Assembly (NCBI GenBank): GCA_019096065.1
Contig: JAGUCH010000001.1
Coordinates: 7,192,001-7,256,000 of the forward strand
Length of the DNA stretch: 64,000 nt
Source: Paracyclopina nana
Lineage: Eukaryota; Arthropoda; Copepoda; Cyclopoida; Cyclopettidae
Direction of reading: 5' to 3'
The notes below the pieces were generated by a model, which saw only the letters and a program-made list of their open reading frames with translations, did no database searches and had not been told where the DNA came from. Position numbers and translations under genes: made by a program. Below, piece after piece: positions 35,779-47,699 of the stretch (position 1 is the stretch's first letter; each line of letters opens with the position of its first letter).

Positions 35779-38700
35779 GCAAGCAGCTCGCAATAATCAT
35801 CGTTTTGACAAGCCCAATTAAAATTCTCTGGTTGCAGGTCCACGGCCAGCCCCATCAGTCAGCTGCCGCCCTTCCTCTTGGCAGCCATGACCGGAGGCCA
35901 AGGGAGCAATGCCGGGCCCCGCTTGGACGCTTTGCTTCGTCAAGTCGCTGCTAATGGACCTCCCAATAAGAAGTCAAAGGTAGGAACTGTTTTATGACAT
36001 ACCATTACATACACACAATCTGCTGCTGCTGCAGCAGCTGCCTAGAATGCATGGAGCTACTTCACAATTGCTCGCCACGCGAGCGGTGCAATGCTGTGTG
36101 TAAAAATCTGTGACAAACGGCTGCTGAAGACTGAATGACGACGCGTTCATCCAACCGCTTAAGAGCTCGTGTAGTCTTCGATTAATTAGACAGAAGCTGC
36201 AGGAGAGGAAAAATTACACAATCTCGGGGAATCTGAGCGCTTTAATTCAGCTGCGAAATGCGGTGCTTTGGCAACTTTTCTCTCTGTGTGTGTCTCCTCG
36301 AAGAAGGCGGAGATGGAGATCAAGTGTGCAAAAGCGAACAAGAGCTAGGGGATAGACTGCTGCTATATAGTAGTAGTCGAGTGTGCTCAACGAGGAGGAA
36401 CTATCTTGTCAGCTCTCTCCCACTAATGTACATAGTAGTGCTTTAGCGCACACCAGTATACGGAAGCCCGGTTCCAACAACAAAATAAGTATAGTATAAG
36501 TACGATTAACCAGTATAGTATGGTACAGCTGAGCGCGCGAGCTAGCAGGCACCATACTATACTTATAAGTATAAGTAAGGTTTCCTTACTATGCTGATTT
36601 TCATTGTTGGAACCGGGCTGGAGTCAGCAAGTCGTTTTGAGGGTTATCGCAAACCTGGCTCGTCGTCACCAAATTCAACCACTCAATGTGTGACCTTTAT
36701 AAGATTGATTGATCTCGCCAGCAGATAGGGACGATGATGATGTGGAGTTTCATACAGCTGCTCTATTTGCATACACGCGCTTTTTTGTTGCAGCTAAAAA
36801 GTGTCCTTGGCTGACAAAAGAAAATTCGACTGCTGCCTGCATATCACGTACGGTACGTGAGGGTCACATTTTATTTTGAGCTCTCGCGCAAAGTCGTGAG
36901 ATCATTACTTGAATTCTATGGCCAATCAGAGTCCATTATATGTCAGCGAGGAGTTTGCATTTCAGTGCTGCTGCTCGCATGAAAACACGAGATGATCTCG
37001 CGGAGAAGCTGCATAGGTTGTTGGTCCATCATCAGAAAACTTGATGATGATCATCTACTTGCTCGTGCTGCTATAGATGATGATCCTCGATGCATGCGTG
37101 ACAGATAAATCAATTGACGATGAAGTGGTGCTGATCGACGGCGGCGGGGAGCTCGCTGACGAGGAGCTGCTTCTGAATGCACATAACATTTCCGAAATGC
37201 CACTGGATACATTAATTTGTAGGCAATTAGTGGCCAACTTGACCTTTAGGCCTCCTTCCAACTTCCTCCTCACACTGCCATAAAAAGGCCTCGTTTTCTC
37301 TCTCTCATTCAGTATTTGAAGACTTTAATGTGGCTCCATAATTCCGTGGAATCGCGTGTCCAAAAACTTGACTATCCGCTTTTTTCCTGGCTCCTCGCAA
37401 GCTTAATTGTCTCGTTTTTACGGACAAGCATTTTAGCTGCTGCTTGCTCTGTAGCAGTGAAAATTGTCTCAAAAATGGGCCGATTTTCCCACAAAGACTG
37501 CTCGTAGAAGCAGTAATAATGTATGGAGCCGTCAGAGGAAAAATCGTTTTCGAAACTGCTCCACTTCAAAATTACTGAGCGCGGCGCGGAAACCCGACAC
37601 CCCACTCTAAACATAAGGTCACCTTTCGCGTTCTCATTTGTGTCTCGCATGCATGCCTCAATTACAAGCCATTTAAAATTGAGATCACGGCGGGAAGATA
37701 TCGGAAGAAATAGCCAAAATAGCTGACACCATGGATGAAAGCTCGGCTGGTCGAGCAAACAATTATTATGAGGATCTTTGAATGCATAATTTCCTCGCAG
37801 TGCATAAATTGTGTGTGTGTGTGTGTGGTGGTGGTCTCGTCGATAATCAGCAGCAGTTCGTGTCCATGACACACCCAAAATGGTGCACAAATCTCGACAA
37901 ATGCATTTCGCAACCACTTCTTTCCCATCATCGCACTTTTCAAATTAATTGAAGCATATGTTGTGAATAAATAAGAGGCGCGCGTTAAAGGGTCGTGGAA
38001 GAAGCAGTCATCGTTTTCTTTGTTGTTGATGACTTGCCGCAGTGAAATATCTTGGCTTAAGCCAAAAGGAGGAGGAGGAAGACACCTTATTGCATTGGAC
38101 ATGCAATGAATCGTGACATGAAAACAAACAACCTCAAAATTGTGTACCACCACCGCTGGTACGCGCAGCTGACTGCAAAAGAATCCCGAGCTTTAATGAG
38201 GTGCCAGGCTAAAATGGAAAACGAGCGGGCATTACATGCATCTAAACTAATCTGGCACTCACTAAACTATATGCTTTAACGAGGGCCGTTGGATGATGTC
38301 GACCAACCGCCCCCCAGTGCATATTTGGCCAATATGATTTACCGAAGAGCAGCAGCAGAGAGGAACATGGGTTTGGTATTATATGATGTAGTAAGATGGT
38401 AGCTGGCGTGGCTGCAGGCAAAATACAGTCTCTCTCACAAACCGACCATTATCGTCATTATCCTTACCTTCCTCAGCCGTGGAGTGGAGCAAATAATAAA
38501 ACCACAACACGATAATGTTGCAATTTACATGGTTCTCAGGCTGCAGTAGCTGTGGAACCACGACCACTGCTAGTAGTTGTACTATATGCAGAGTATTGAT
38601 CGATTCTCCTGTCACACACACGCGCATTCCATCCTTGAGCTGTTTTTCTGGTCACTTTTACCTCCTAGACAGATAGATTATTGTGAAGTAGTACTACATA

Positions 38701-41700
38701 TATAGAGGGCACTGTGGGCGAGTGCCACATAAAATGGCCCCAAAAAGGGTCAGGTCAAGATTATCTCTGGTCATCGGAGCTGCCCACCTACGAGCAGATG
38801 GTGTGAGAGTTTGGGTACCCTTTTTTTTCAACCCACCGTGTATCCATCCGGATCGAGAAAGATAGATGTTTTGTATTGTGCTACCTTTCTATCGAGGTCA
38901 TTAGCCACTCTTTTTTCCCTTGCTCCTTCTTTTGGCTGCTGGCCCCACAAACATGGCCGTATTAGCTAATCACGTCATGGCAATTTTAAATGATATCTTT
39001 CTTTTTTTTTGCCTCCATTTCTTTTTTTTTCTGCTTCGAGTGCTTGCATGTCTAATTGTGTTTCACAAACTGTATCTGAATGTATTAGAGTTCCAGTACA
39101 TGGATTGGTGCATGTGTGTGTGAGCTCGTCCCACTTATTTGGATGCAGATGTAGTCACGTCATTTGGTTGAGATCTCTTGGCATGATGATGGGCTGCCTT
39201 GCGATAGCTATACCAAGAGCTGTAATAAGCTCAAAATAGCGGGTAGCTATGAGGGCTATACACAAGCTTGGTGAAAAATTGACGCTTATTGCACTATTCA
39301 TATTCATGGCCTCATCAACGCCGCTAATTCGTACCCAGCTCGCAGGGACACAAATACACCAGTACATCAGGAACTCTCTTCTAATGGGCCCTGGCTAAGC
39401 ATTCCAAAGATAATCTAGATTTGAGCATGATTGTGCAAACCCATCAACTCTTTTTGCAGCTTTTGACGTTAACACCTACTTACCCAAAATGATTAAGCTC
39501 CACCAGCTAGCTGCATACATAGCTGAGCATGGATTTTTTATGGCCAGTGACCGTGGCCAGGGCTTGCTGGCGCTTCATTCACTTGCCTGTCGTGAAAAAT
39601 GAATCGTAAATTGCTCTGCATGGAATCTAGCTCATTCTGGCTGCTTTTGCGAAATTGAAAGTGGTTGCAGAAATGCCAAAGTCATCGTTATGCCGTTCAC
39701 CAGTTTTAGCATGGCTGCATGCAAAGATGCAATTCCAAATCCTTGGCCTAGACAAAAAGAAACCACTAAAGGAGCATTTTTTTCGAAGCCAGCCACATAA
39801 ATCTTGATAAAAGGCCATATTTACCCCATTCCTTCCTCAATTTTTGGTGGTTTTCGGCCTCAACATTGTGGGAGTTGTGAAGAAAGTTTCCTGAAAGTTG
39901 GTTGAATTTAATATGGCCCTGCTACTTCAGTCTGAGCTAAGCTAGCTTCAGAACTAGCGAGCTAGCTGCCTGTCATCCATGGGGGGAAGAAAAGTTTCTC
40001 TCTTGCACCATGTTGTATGTTATAGTGGCAAAACTACCGCTCGGATTTTCAAAGATGCTAATTTATCGATCTGCTCTTCTTCTCCTTCTTGTTTTCCACT
40101 CATCTTCTTTGCTGCTCCTCTTCTTTCGCTGAGCCTGATTAAAGCAAACATTTACATTATATGTGCAAAGCCACCAACATCACTGTGGGTGGTATGCAGT
40201 TCTTGAGTCGAAAAAGTTATTTTATTTGAACAACAGCACACACAGTCTATTTATTCGCCATAAGCCTCCTCCTCCATTTCCCCGTAATGTGCACGTTTTT
40301 CTGCTCATTATGAGTTTATTCCAAGATAAGGTCTTGTGTCTGCTTAATTGAAAGATAAGGCTGCGGCGGGAGAGTGATTTCCTCCTTTTGAGGGCCTGAT
40401 ATAGCAATAAAAAGCGAGACAGTGCTTGGCATGAACTTGCGGATATCCTTTGTGTGCTATTTTGGCATAGCAAATGCGATACTTTTCACGTCAAATTACC
40501 CGGTGTGCGTTCGTGTGATTCTCAGACATATCCCAACTACACTCAGTATGCATAGTAGGCTTTTGCGGTTTCTGTGGTTAGTGACAGAAATTCTAAGCAT
40601 GGAGAGAACTACTTTTTTTTAACAATTATTGACCTAATTGAGGGGTCCATCGAAAATAAAGCCCCCCATTCACTCCAATTTTTGACTTGAGCATCAGCTT
40701 GAGGGAAAAGAAATGGCTTCAACACGCCCACCTCTAAATCTCTCTTTTTTGTGCTATGCTGGGCGACGCGTACTCACTTTCAGCAGCAGTTATGCTTCCT
40801 ACATGACAACACCTCCTTCTTGCCTAATGCTGTTAATCGAAAAAAGATCTCACGGGGAAAAAACCTTTTCACTGCACGTCTTCTTCTTCTTCTTCACGTG
40901 TAGCTTAACTTCCCCATAATTCGTGTTTGGATCTTTTTTGCTTGCTTGTGGCATCTACGGTTTCGCTCGGCTCAAGCATGCACGCACGATTTTCATTGTT
41001 CGAAGCGCAGTGCACTTTTAAGGATTTGCGGCTGTTGTCTATTTTTTTAGGCTTCAAAAGACATACACTTTGTGTAGTGCTGGTAAATTGCACGCAGCTG
41101 TTGTTTATCTTCAAATGGGGTTAACTACGCAAATCCCCCTATAGCACCAGGTCATTAATAGGGAGCAAATTAGGGTGGTGGTGTGATCGCTATCTTATTG
41201 TGTGTGTGTGTGCGCGCGACAGAGAAACAGCAGCCTCACGGCAATTATCTAAAGGGGCCCTGAGGCACGTTTGTAAGTACGGTGAGAAGAGCAGGCTGAA
41301 AAAGTCCCATATCAATTTTTCGTTTGTACAAGGTTGAGCAAGGGCGGGAAGAGACTTTTGGCCTGGCATTAGCCACAGTGGGGTGTAAGAAAAAGATCGA
41401 TTCCAGCTAGGCCCTAATTTGTGCTCATGATGTTTGAGGATCTTGCGTAGGTTGAGGCTCGCTTAGTCGTGCATCTATATGGCACTGTACGTACTACGTG
41501 TAGCATGACAATATCATTTATACCCATCTGGCTTGTGTCTAATGCATTTCCTTTCTGGAACTCTAAAGGATGCCATGACTCTTTTTTTGTGTGTGTCAGA
41601 GTGCTGCAGTATTTATTGACCCTCACAAAATGCTACTTTGTGAGCAGATCACAATTTGACCATTGGAGGTGACTAATGCATCTCCCCAAACTGTTCACCT

Positions 41701-44700
41701 TGACGTGCATAATCGTGAAAAATCGCTCGCATCAGGAGAAAGTTGAATAAAAATGCCAGCTTTGTCTGAATGCAGATGGCCGTCACCGCATACTTCTTCT
41801 TGTTGCGGAAAAGGAAAAAAAGGCTTTGTGGTGGCGAGGCATGTAGGGTCTAAATTGATCTGGAAAGTGTTTTCCAAATGATGAGTTCGAACATTGTCAG
41901 ATCAGAATCGGTTTCCTGCCTGGCTCTATTTGGTACCCAGCTTTACGTGTATATATATGCTGCTTCATAGAGCCGTGGCATTGTTAGGCTTATCACGATC
42001 AAGCTTTGCCGCCGCCACTGCTGCTATATATTGCTACATATGCCATTTTGGGAGCAAAATACACTCCATGCAGCTACTACATTTAGTAATGCGGACACTC
42101 GCGCAATGCCCAAGTTCCTAAGACCAAGAATTTTTGGCCGCCTGGAAAGAATTTCAAGAAGACCTTCTCCATCCTTACGATCACATAATGGCCACCGCCA
42201 CCACGAGCTCCTACTAGCACAAATTATTTTCTGCTTTTATTAGAACGTCTTTGTACAAGCTGTTGGCTGATTACGCTCGACTGAAATGATGGCAGCCAGC
42301 CAACATTCATTAGCGTTTTTATTGAAATCTATTTCGTTTTCATATGTTTGGCTGGCTCAAACAGAGGGGCTTAATAGCCTGGCCATTTTTTTTCGTTCTA
42401 TTCACTTGCTGCTGCTACAGTGCATCAGTTCCTCCTTCTTCTCGAAGAAGCAGTCCAAGAAATGGGCTGCTCTGGAATGGAGTGAAATTGCCGCATTGCC
42501 TGCTCGCCCTCTCCTCACTCTAATCTTCTTGAAACCCCACTTTTTGCGTTATGCTCGCGCTTTTAAAGCAAGAGCGAGAGACAAGTGGTTGTAGGCATTG
42601 ATCTGGCAATTTGTTGTCTGCTCGTTAATTTTCCACTCACTCCCCTCTGCCTAAGCAGTAGCTTTCTCAAGTCTGTTGTTTGAAGGCAACACGCAGCAGC
42701 AGAACTGTGCGGTGGTGGTGGACAAAAGTGCACAACCGGGCAAACTTTTCTAATTTACTTTTTGATACTGCTACTTCTGCCAGAAATAATGAGCCGCGTT
42801 TCTCTCCTCGCGTTTTTTTTTCACAATGAGAGTGCCAACAGGCGGCTTAACTAACTGCATGCTACAGAGCCTCTTGAAAAATATCAGTTATGTCAAGGCC
42901 ACATTTTGGCTTTTGATCAATCCACTTTTTTCCAAATTCAGCATTGCTGCGCGCGGCCGTTCTGGCGCACGAAGCTCGTTCAACCTAGAGGAAATGTGAT
43001 AAGTTTCTGCATCGTGTTTATGGCCTCCTACTACTTTCACACACTTGTGTGCTTAGCAAAGGGTGAACTGATCCTGAAGTCGACAAGCTTGTCCTTCACA
43101 AATATAAAATGTGAATTTTTATTGGACTGCACTTCGTGCTAGTGGTGGGTGAAAAGATCTACGTGATGGATTGTAACATCATCTGTGTGGTGGTGTCGCA
43201 TTAAGCCACTATTTGTACACTCTTCCCTGCATAATCGCTCTTTATTGGAGCCCATATTCCTTTGTCGAGCTAATTTTCCTCCAAGCAAGACTCCTCGAGC
43301 AGTAGAAGGATTTCCCGCTATGTGTGCGGTAATCCATCTTCTTAGCAGGCTCAATCTATAGAATAAGAAGTGAAATCTGACTTGACTAGTTGACTACGTC
43401 TATCTTTCATCATATTTCTCCAATTGGATACTACTAGCTACAACTTTTGCTATTAGATGCCGGCCGAATGGCTCGAGAAAATAGGAGTTGTAGCACTCAA
43501 GGGAAAGTTGTTATCAAAACATTTCTTTCGCTGTTCAAGCTTTTCGGCCGGGCAGGAAGAATGTTTTTCCTAGATTGCCATCGTTCCTAAGTTGCCAATA
43601 TGCATTTCAAATGAATGAGTAAGCATGCGCGTCATTTCGTAGCTGATATTAATCTCTCTCGGTGCTGTAGTGGGGTATAATTGATCAAAGGGTTGAGATA
43701 AAAATGTGAATTTACAGCTCTGTCACAGCCGGTGACAGGAATCTTCTGTCATCGAATTGCAATGTGTGTATGTTTTTTTCGCAATTTGGAGCCACTTTTG
43801 TGTGCCTAACGGCGGCGGAAGAAGGTTGAGGGAAAAACGAACTAAGCGAAGAAGTAGGACTGTAATTTATGAGATTGCACAGACACCCTGTCAAGGCAAG
43901 AACTCGAGAACACTGAGGGGAAATTGGCTTTGAAAAAAAGGAGACAAATCTATCTACAACTGCGTGTCCATTTGCTCTCTTCTCTCTCGCTCTCAAGGAC
44001 TAGGAGGAATATATCTGTGACGACAGATCAGAAAAGAATTTCAGTAGTAATGGCTGGCACGGCCTATTGTGCACCAAGTTGTAGCGAGGTAATGGAGTGG
44101 TAGCACTCGCTCCTCGTTTCAAATGTACAGGAATGAAGCTAGATTCCTCGGCAGTAGTGGTACATCTCTAATTGGTTTGTTGTTTTCACAATCCCAATAT
44201 TGTGCGCGCACCAACATGGGTAAACAATCTCGAAGTAGCTAGTCGACAACCTTCTTCACAAACAGCCTATTAATGCCAGCTGCAAGTGTCAAATTAATTT
44301 ATCACCCAACCGCAGTCTTCTATCCGAGAGAGTCACTACATGACCTTCTTCTGAGCGATTGCATGTGAATATGATGATGTTACTGAACAAGATACCGGTA
44401 CTATATAGCTAATTATTGATTATTATCCGGCTGAATGCACTTATCAAGCGTATGATTGTTGTGCACAGCATGGGGGCGTGTGTGTTCGTTACTAGAAATC
44501 ACTGCATAACTAAAAAAATAAAAAGCTGGTCGCCCAACGTGGGGCTCGAACCCACGACCCTGAGATTAAGAGTCTCATGCTCTACCGACTGAGCTAGCCG
44601 GGCTTAGTTGAGAATGGGCGGCCATTTGTTGTGACTGCCTCTCCTTCCTACAATAGCTGCTCAATGACGGTGAAAAATGCCACAGCGAGCGCCACCTCTC

Positions 44701-47699
44701 GACGACTTCCTGCATTTTCCTAGTCAATTGGTGTTATGGCTATCGATCTATCTCTCGCATCAAAAGAATGTAAATGGACGAGGACCGAGCTGCCATTGCA
44801 CTGAGAGCCGATTAGGCTAAAAAAGATCGTTACGGTTGATGGATCCAATATGTGAGTTTGATTCCTACGCGAAACTGCAGAACTCGTCGTAGGTTTTTTC
44901 AATAGCCATAGTTAGACAGAGGAGAATTTATTGCTTTGTACTCCCACTGTGTGCACTGAAATAGACCACTGCTGCTAAAGGGGTGAACGTTAATAACGAC
45001 AAACCGAGGTTGCTGGTGGGGGAAAGCTAGGAATGAAATGAGATTAGCTTCTCGTAGATTGAGATCTAACAAGTGATTTTTATTCGCATTTGTTGCCACT
45101 CCACTCCAAAGGCAAACATTCCAAAAATAATACGCTACTATCGCAGCTTCTTCGTCTTGTTTGCCGAAATAGTTTCTGTTGCAAATCGTTTGGAGGTGGC
45201 ACCCAAGCGTGACATTTCGCCTCCTCAAATATCATCATCACACATTTTCTTCGTCGTTTTACAGTTAAGTCACATTAGTGCTTGTTGGCTTAGAAAGGAT
45301 AGGTACTTTGCTCGCAAGCATTCGTTTGTAACGAGTGCAGAATGCCGAATTTAGCATCGTAACGCGAGCAAACTCGACAACTACAGTCTCAAAAGAGCCG
45401 CACATTGCAGGATTATCTTGGAAAATATCGAGCCCAAAAGCGAAGCAGGCATTGCAGAAATGGCTGCTGCACACTCATAAAAATGGCTCCTCCTCTAGCA
45501 GCAGTAGTCTATAATCGCTCGCATCCCAGTTTGCAATGGCGTTGCAACTAATTAGGATTTCGAGGGGGGTATTTCAATTGCGTTTGGTCAACCTAATCTC
45601 GCAGCAGCGCATTGTTGACGCGCCAATTTGATAGCAATTGACCGCCGATCTAACTTTCTTGATTAGCACAATCATTAACCGGAGTCATCTTTTTCAGTTG
45701 AATGGCGACATGTCTAACGGAGAGTCCGAGGCCTCGTCTCCATCCTCCGTCTCGTCCTCGTTGGCCGGAAATACCTCAGGAGGCAATGAGGCGTCAACAA
45801 TGACTGAACCTGATAGCCTGGGCCCCTGTGAGCCAGGCACGGCTGTGAGACTTCAAGGCATAGTATGGCAAGAGACCGACAAAGGGGGTAAGGCTCTTTG
45901 ATGTTGCTCAAGTGTTGTTTGGTGATATATGCTCTTTCGTTTCAGGCCTATTAATGCTGAACGTCGCGTGGAAAGGCAAGACTTATATGGGAACGTTGCT
46001 CGATTGTCACATACCTCACGAGGATCACAAATGGGGCCCACCTGGGTAAACCGAAGTGAATGCCAGCTTTCTGAACGCATGCTAATTTTGCTTATTATTC
46101 GCTCCAGGGATGCTCTTGCTGACAAGGCTCGTGGCAAGCGAGGCCGCAATACCAGATCTCGTACTCCTCCGGTCCGGATTCCAATTCGGAAAGGCAATAA
46201 AGCTGTGAATAAGAACAATGCAAGGGCCAAGCTCTTCTCACTTCCCGTCAGTCCGCTGGCCAAGGAAAATGGCAACAAAAAGGCCAGTGGCAACAATACA
46301 AAGTCCGCCGATGATGAGGCGGCCGATGAGAGCGACATGACCAAGGACGAGGACAGCGACGAAAACAACACTAACGAAGCGGTACGATGGTAGACAACTT
46401 TCGCCTTGGCTTACTATGACATTTTCTAATTTTTCAGGACTCCTCATCTCCCTCCTCGAGGCTGATCGAATGTCCAAAGCCCGTGTGTGCAAAAAAGTTC
46501 CGAGACCTCGACGCACTCAAGTACCATTTATCATACGCCCACAACGACCTCAAAAAGGCTGCCACCATCGCGGCTGAGCGAAGGAAAAAATTGCTCGCGA
46601 AGGCCATCAAGCAGAAAAATTCTTCGGCCAACAAAAAATCAATTGTAACAACAGGAGGCATTGTCAAAAAGGAGGTCAAGGTTGAGAACAATAATGGCTC
46701 GTCAGCTCCTCAGACGATGATCGCGTCAGAGGCCGTAGTGAAGAGGGACGCTACTTCTGAAGTCAAGTCCGAACCTGTTTTGAATTTAAAAAATGGAACT
46801 GCAGCAACAACCGAAGAAGAGCGGCCCTTGGACCTCCAAAAGAGGGCAACAACGAGCCCGGCCTATTCAGATATATCGGACGAGGACACTCCGATTGCCC
46901 CTCTACCTCTGCCAGCCTCCCTCTCATCCTCCGCCTCAGCCCATGGGGTGGTTTTGCCTCCGAATCTGCCCTCACTCAACAGCCTAACTCACCGGCCACA
47001 AATAATGCACCAGCAGCAGCCTCAACAGCAGCAGCAGCAGCTCAAACAGCCGCCTCCGGCGCATAGTAACAGCCTCAAGAAACCGGACTCCGACTCGCTA
47101 AAGCGACATTTCATGCCTCCGGGATTTCACCCCTATCCTGGATTGCCCGGACCTGGGCTTCCGGCTCACCTAGCTGCAGCAGTGGCCTCTGGACGGTATC
47201 CACCCGGATTCCTGCCTGTGACATCCGGATTCATGCCTGGCAGTGGGAACCTCATAACAACGGCCGCCTCCAGGCCGTTCATGCCGTCGGTGTCAACATC
47301 AGCTTCGGCCAAATTGAAAGAGTTGCAGGACAGGGTGATGCAAAATTCGAGGCCACAGCCTAACTTCAATTTGGCAGCAGCTGCGGCTGTTTCTGCGGCT
47401 AATGCAGCAAATGCGGCCGTTGCGGCTTCTGCCATGAACTCGTACTCCAGCTTGGCCCGTGATCTCTTGCCGCCAGCGCATTTCCACTCATTGTCAAGGA
47501 TGGCCTCTATGAATCCAGGTATTAATTTGCACAACTTCTTTTAATTTGTTTGTTTCGGGAAACTTTGTGACGGTTTTCTATTAAAACCCCCTTTCTTTCA
47601 ATTAGTGGAGCGAAATTTCCAACAACCTTTTCCGCCATTTCAGGATTGCTACCAGGATCACCAAACCATCTACAGCCACCCTCGTTCCCACCGAAGTAA
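35348..47699 (+). CDS. sbb-like: Scribbler/brakeless-like (ZNF608/609 family) paralogue, gene B
   Basis: A second, diverged family member on the opposite strand. Visible coding exons are 35348-35778, 35838-35979, 45698-45887, 45946-46045, 46108-46381, 46438-47518 and 47644-47699. All phases agree. From the ATG at 35426 it gives 731 aa; the exon is open upstream of that ATG, so an earlier start is possible. Shared landmarks: [21 protein letters not shown] then GIVWQET; a [15 protein letters not shown] block; one C2H2 finger (Cys365, Cys370, His383, His388); [23 protein letters not shown]; and LLPGSP...FPPK at the C-terminus. It lacks the [14 protein letters not shown] and ALDLLQQHA motifs of gene A, and no [10 protein letters not shown] exon was found upstream. 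The likely role is a nuclear transcriptional cofactor with altered partners. The first intron has a GC donor. Confidence 0.85.
35838..35979 (+). CDS. sbb-like: Gene B coding exon 2
   Basis: Begins after GGTTGCAG, ends at AAAG before GTAGGA, phase 0. It encodes [16 protein letters not shown] followed by a Gly/Asn-rich stretch and LDALLRQV. No counterpart was recognised in gene A. The frame is clean and continues correctly into the conserved next exon. Confidence 0.72.
36462..36622. mobile_element. Small MITE-like element with 16-bp perfect terminal inverted repeats
   Basis: AGCCCGGTTCCAACAA at 36465-36480 is repeated exactly in inverted orientation at 36604-36619. Both are flanked by GGA, a possible 3-bp target-site duplication. 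The 155-bp interior is itself partly self-complementary (GTATAGTATGGT near the left half, its inverse on the right). It has no coding capacity, so it is probably a non-autonomous DNA transposon copy. Confidence 0.65.
44512..44524 (-). terminator. Pol III terminator of tRNA-Lys
   Basis: On the minus strand a T5 run and then a T7 run follow the tRNA 3' end, typical RNA polymerase III termination signals. Confidence 0.8.
44531..44603 (-). tRNA. tRNA-Lys: tRNA-Lys (anticodon CUU)
   Basis: The minus strand folds into a complete 73-nt cloverleaf without an intron. It has a 7-bp acceptor stem with two G-U pairs, a D arm with GGTAGA, an anticodon stem TGAGA/TCTCA around loop CTCTTAA (anticodon CTT), a five-base variable loop and a T arm with TTCGAAC. 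The pol III A and B boxes are intact. A T5 run begins seven bases past the 3' end. It decodes AAG lysine codons and lies antisense in the long intron of gene B. Confidence 0.97.
45698..45887 (+). CDS. sbb-like: Gene B coding exon 3
   Basis: After TTTTTCAG it encodes a Ser/Gly-rich lead, then [15 protein letters not shown] and [10 protein letters not shown], the conserved block shared with gene A exon 2. The donor is GGGG then GTAAGG. Confidence 0.88.
45946..46045 (+). CDS. sbb-like: Gene B coding exon 4
   Basis: One hundred bases between GTTTCAG and CCTGG/GTAAAC. It encodes [20 protein letters not shown] and a WGPP end, matching gene A exon 3. Confidence 0.88.
46108..46381 (+). CDS. sbb-like: Gene B coding exon 5
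   Basis: Basic, then acidic low-complexity sequence ([16 protein letters not shown] near its start). It corresponds to the beginning of gene A exon 4. It is separated from the zinc-finger exon by a 56-nt intron (46382-46437) absent from gene A. Confidence 0.82.
46438..47518 (+). CDS. sbb-like: Gene B coding exon 6, zinc finger and Pro/Ala-rich tail
   Basis: Contains the single C2H2 finger (CPKPVC...HLSYAH), the [11 protein letters not shown] motif, a Gln-rich run, a Pro/Gly-rich segment resembling gene A, and the [12 protein letters not shown] motif. It ends at CCAG before GTATTA. Confidence 0.88.
47644..47699 (+). CDS. sbb-like: Gene B last coding exon
   Basis: Eighteen codons after a CATTTCAG acceptor, encoding [17 protein letters not shown] and TAA. 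Same phase and similar sequence as the last exon of gene A. Confidence 0.82.

Larger units (their letters stand above)
35980..45697 (+). other. Long intron of gene B (9.7 kb)
   Basis: Non-coding, phase 0, corresponding in position to the 8.2-kb intron of gene A. It contains a MITE-like inverted repeat (36462-36622), (GT)n runs near 37811-37826 and 41200-41212, and an antisense tRNA-Lys gene (44531-44603). No other gene was recognised. Confidence 0.75.

Noticed and set aside
37077..37283. 68-aa acidic ORF in the long intron of gene B
   Set aside because: Protein-like in part, but no splice acceptor in the right place and no counterpart in gene A. Left out of the gene model.
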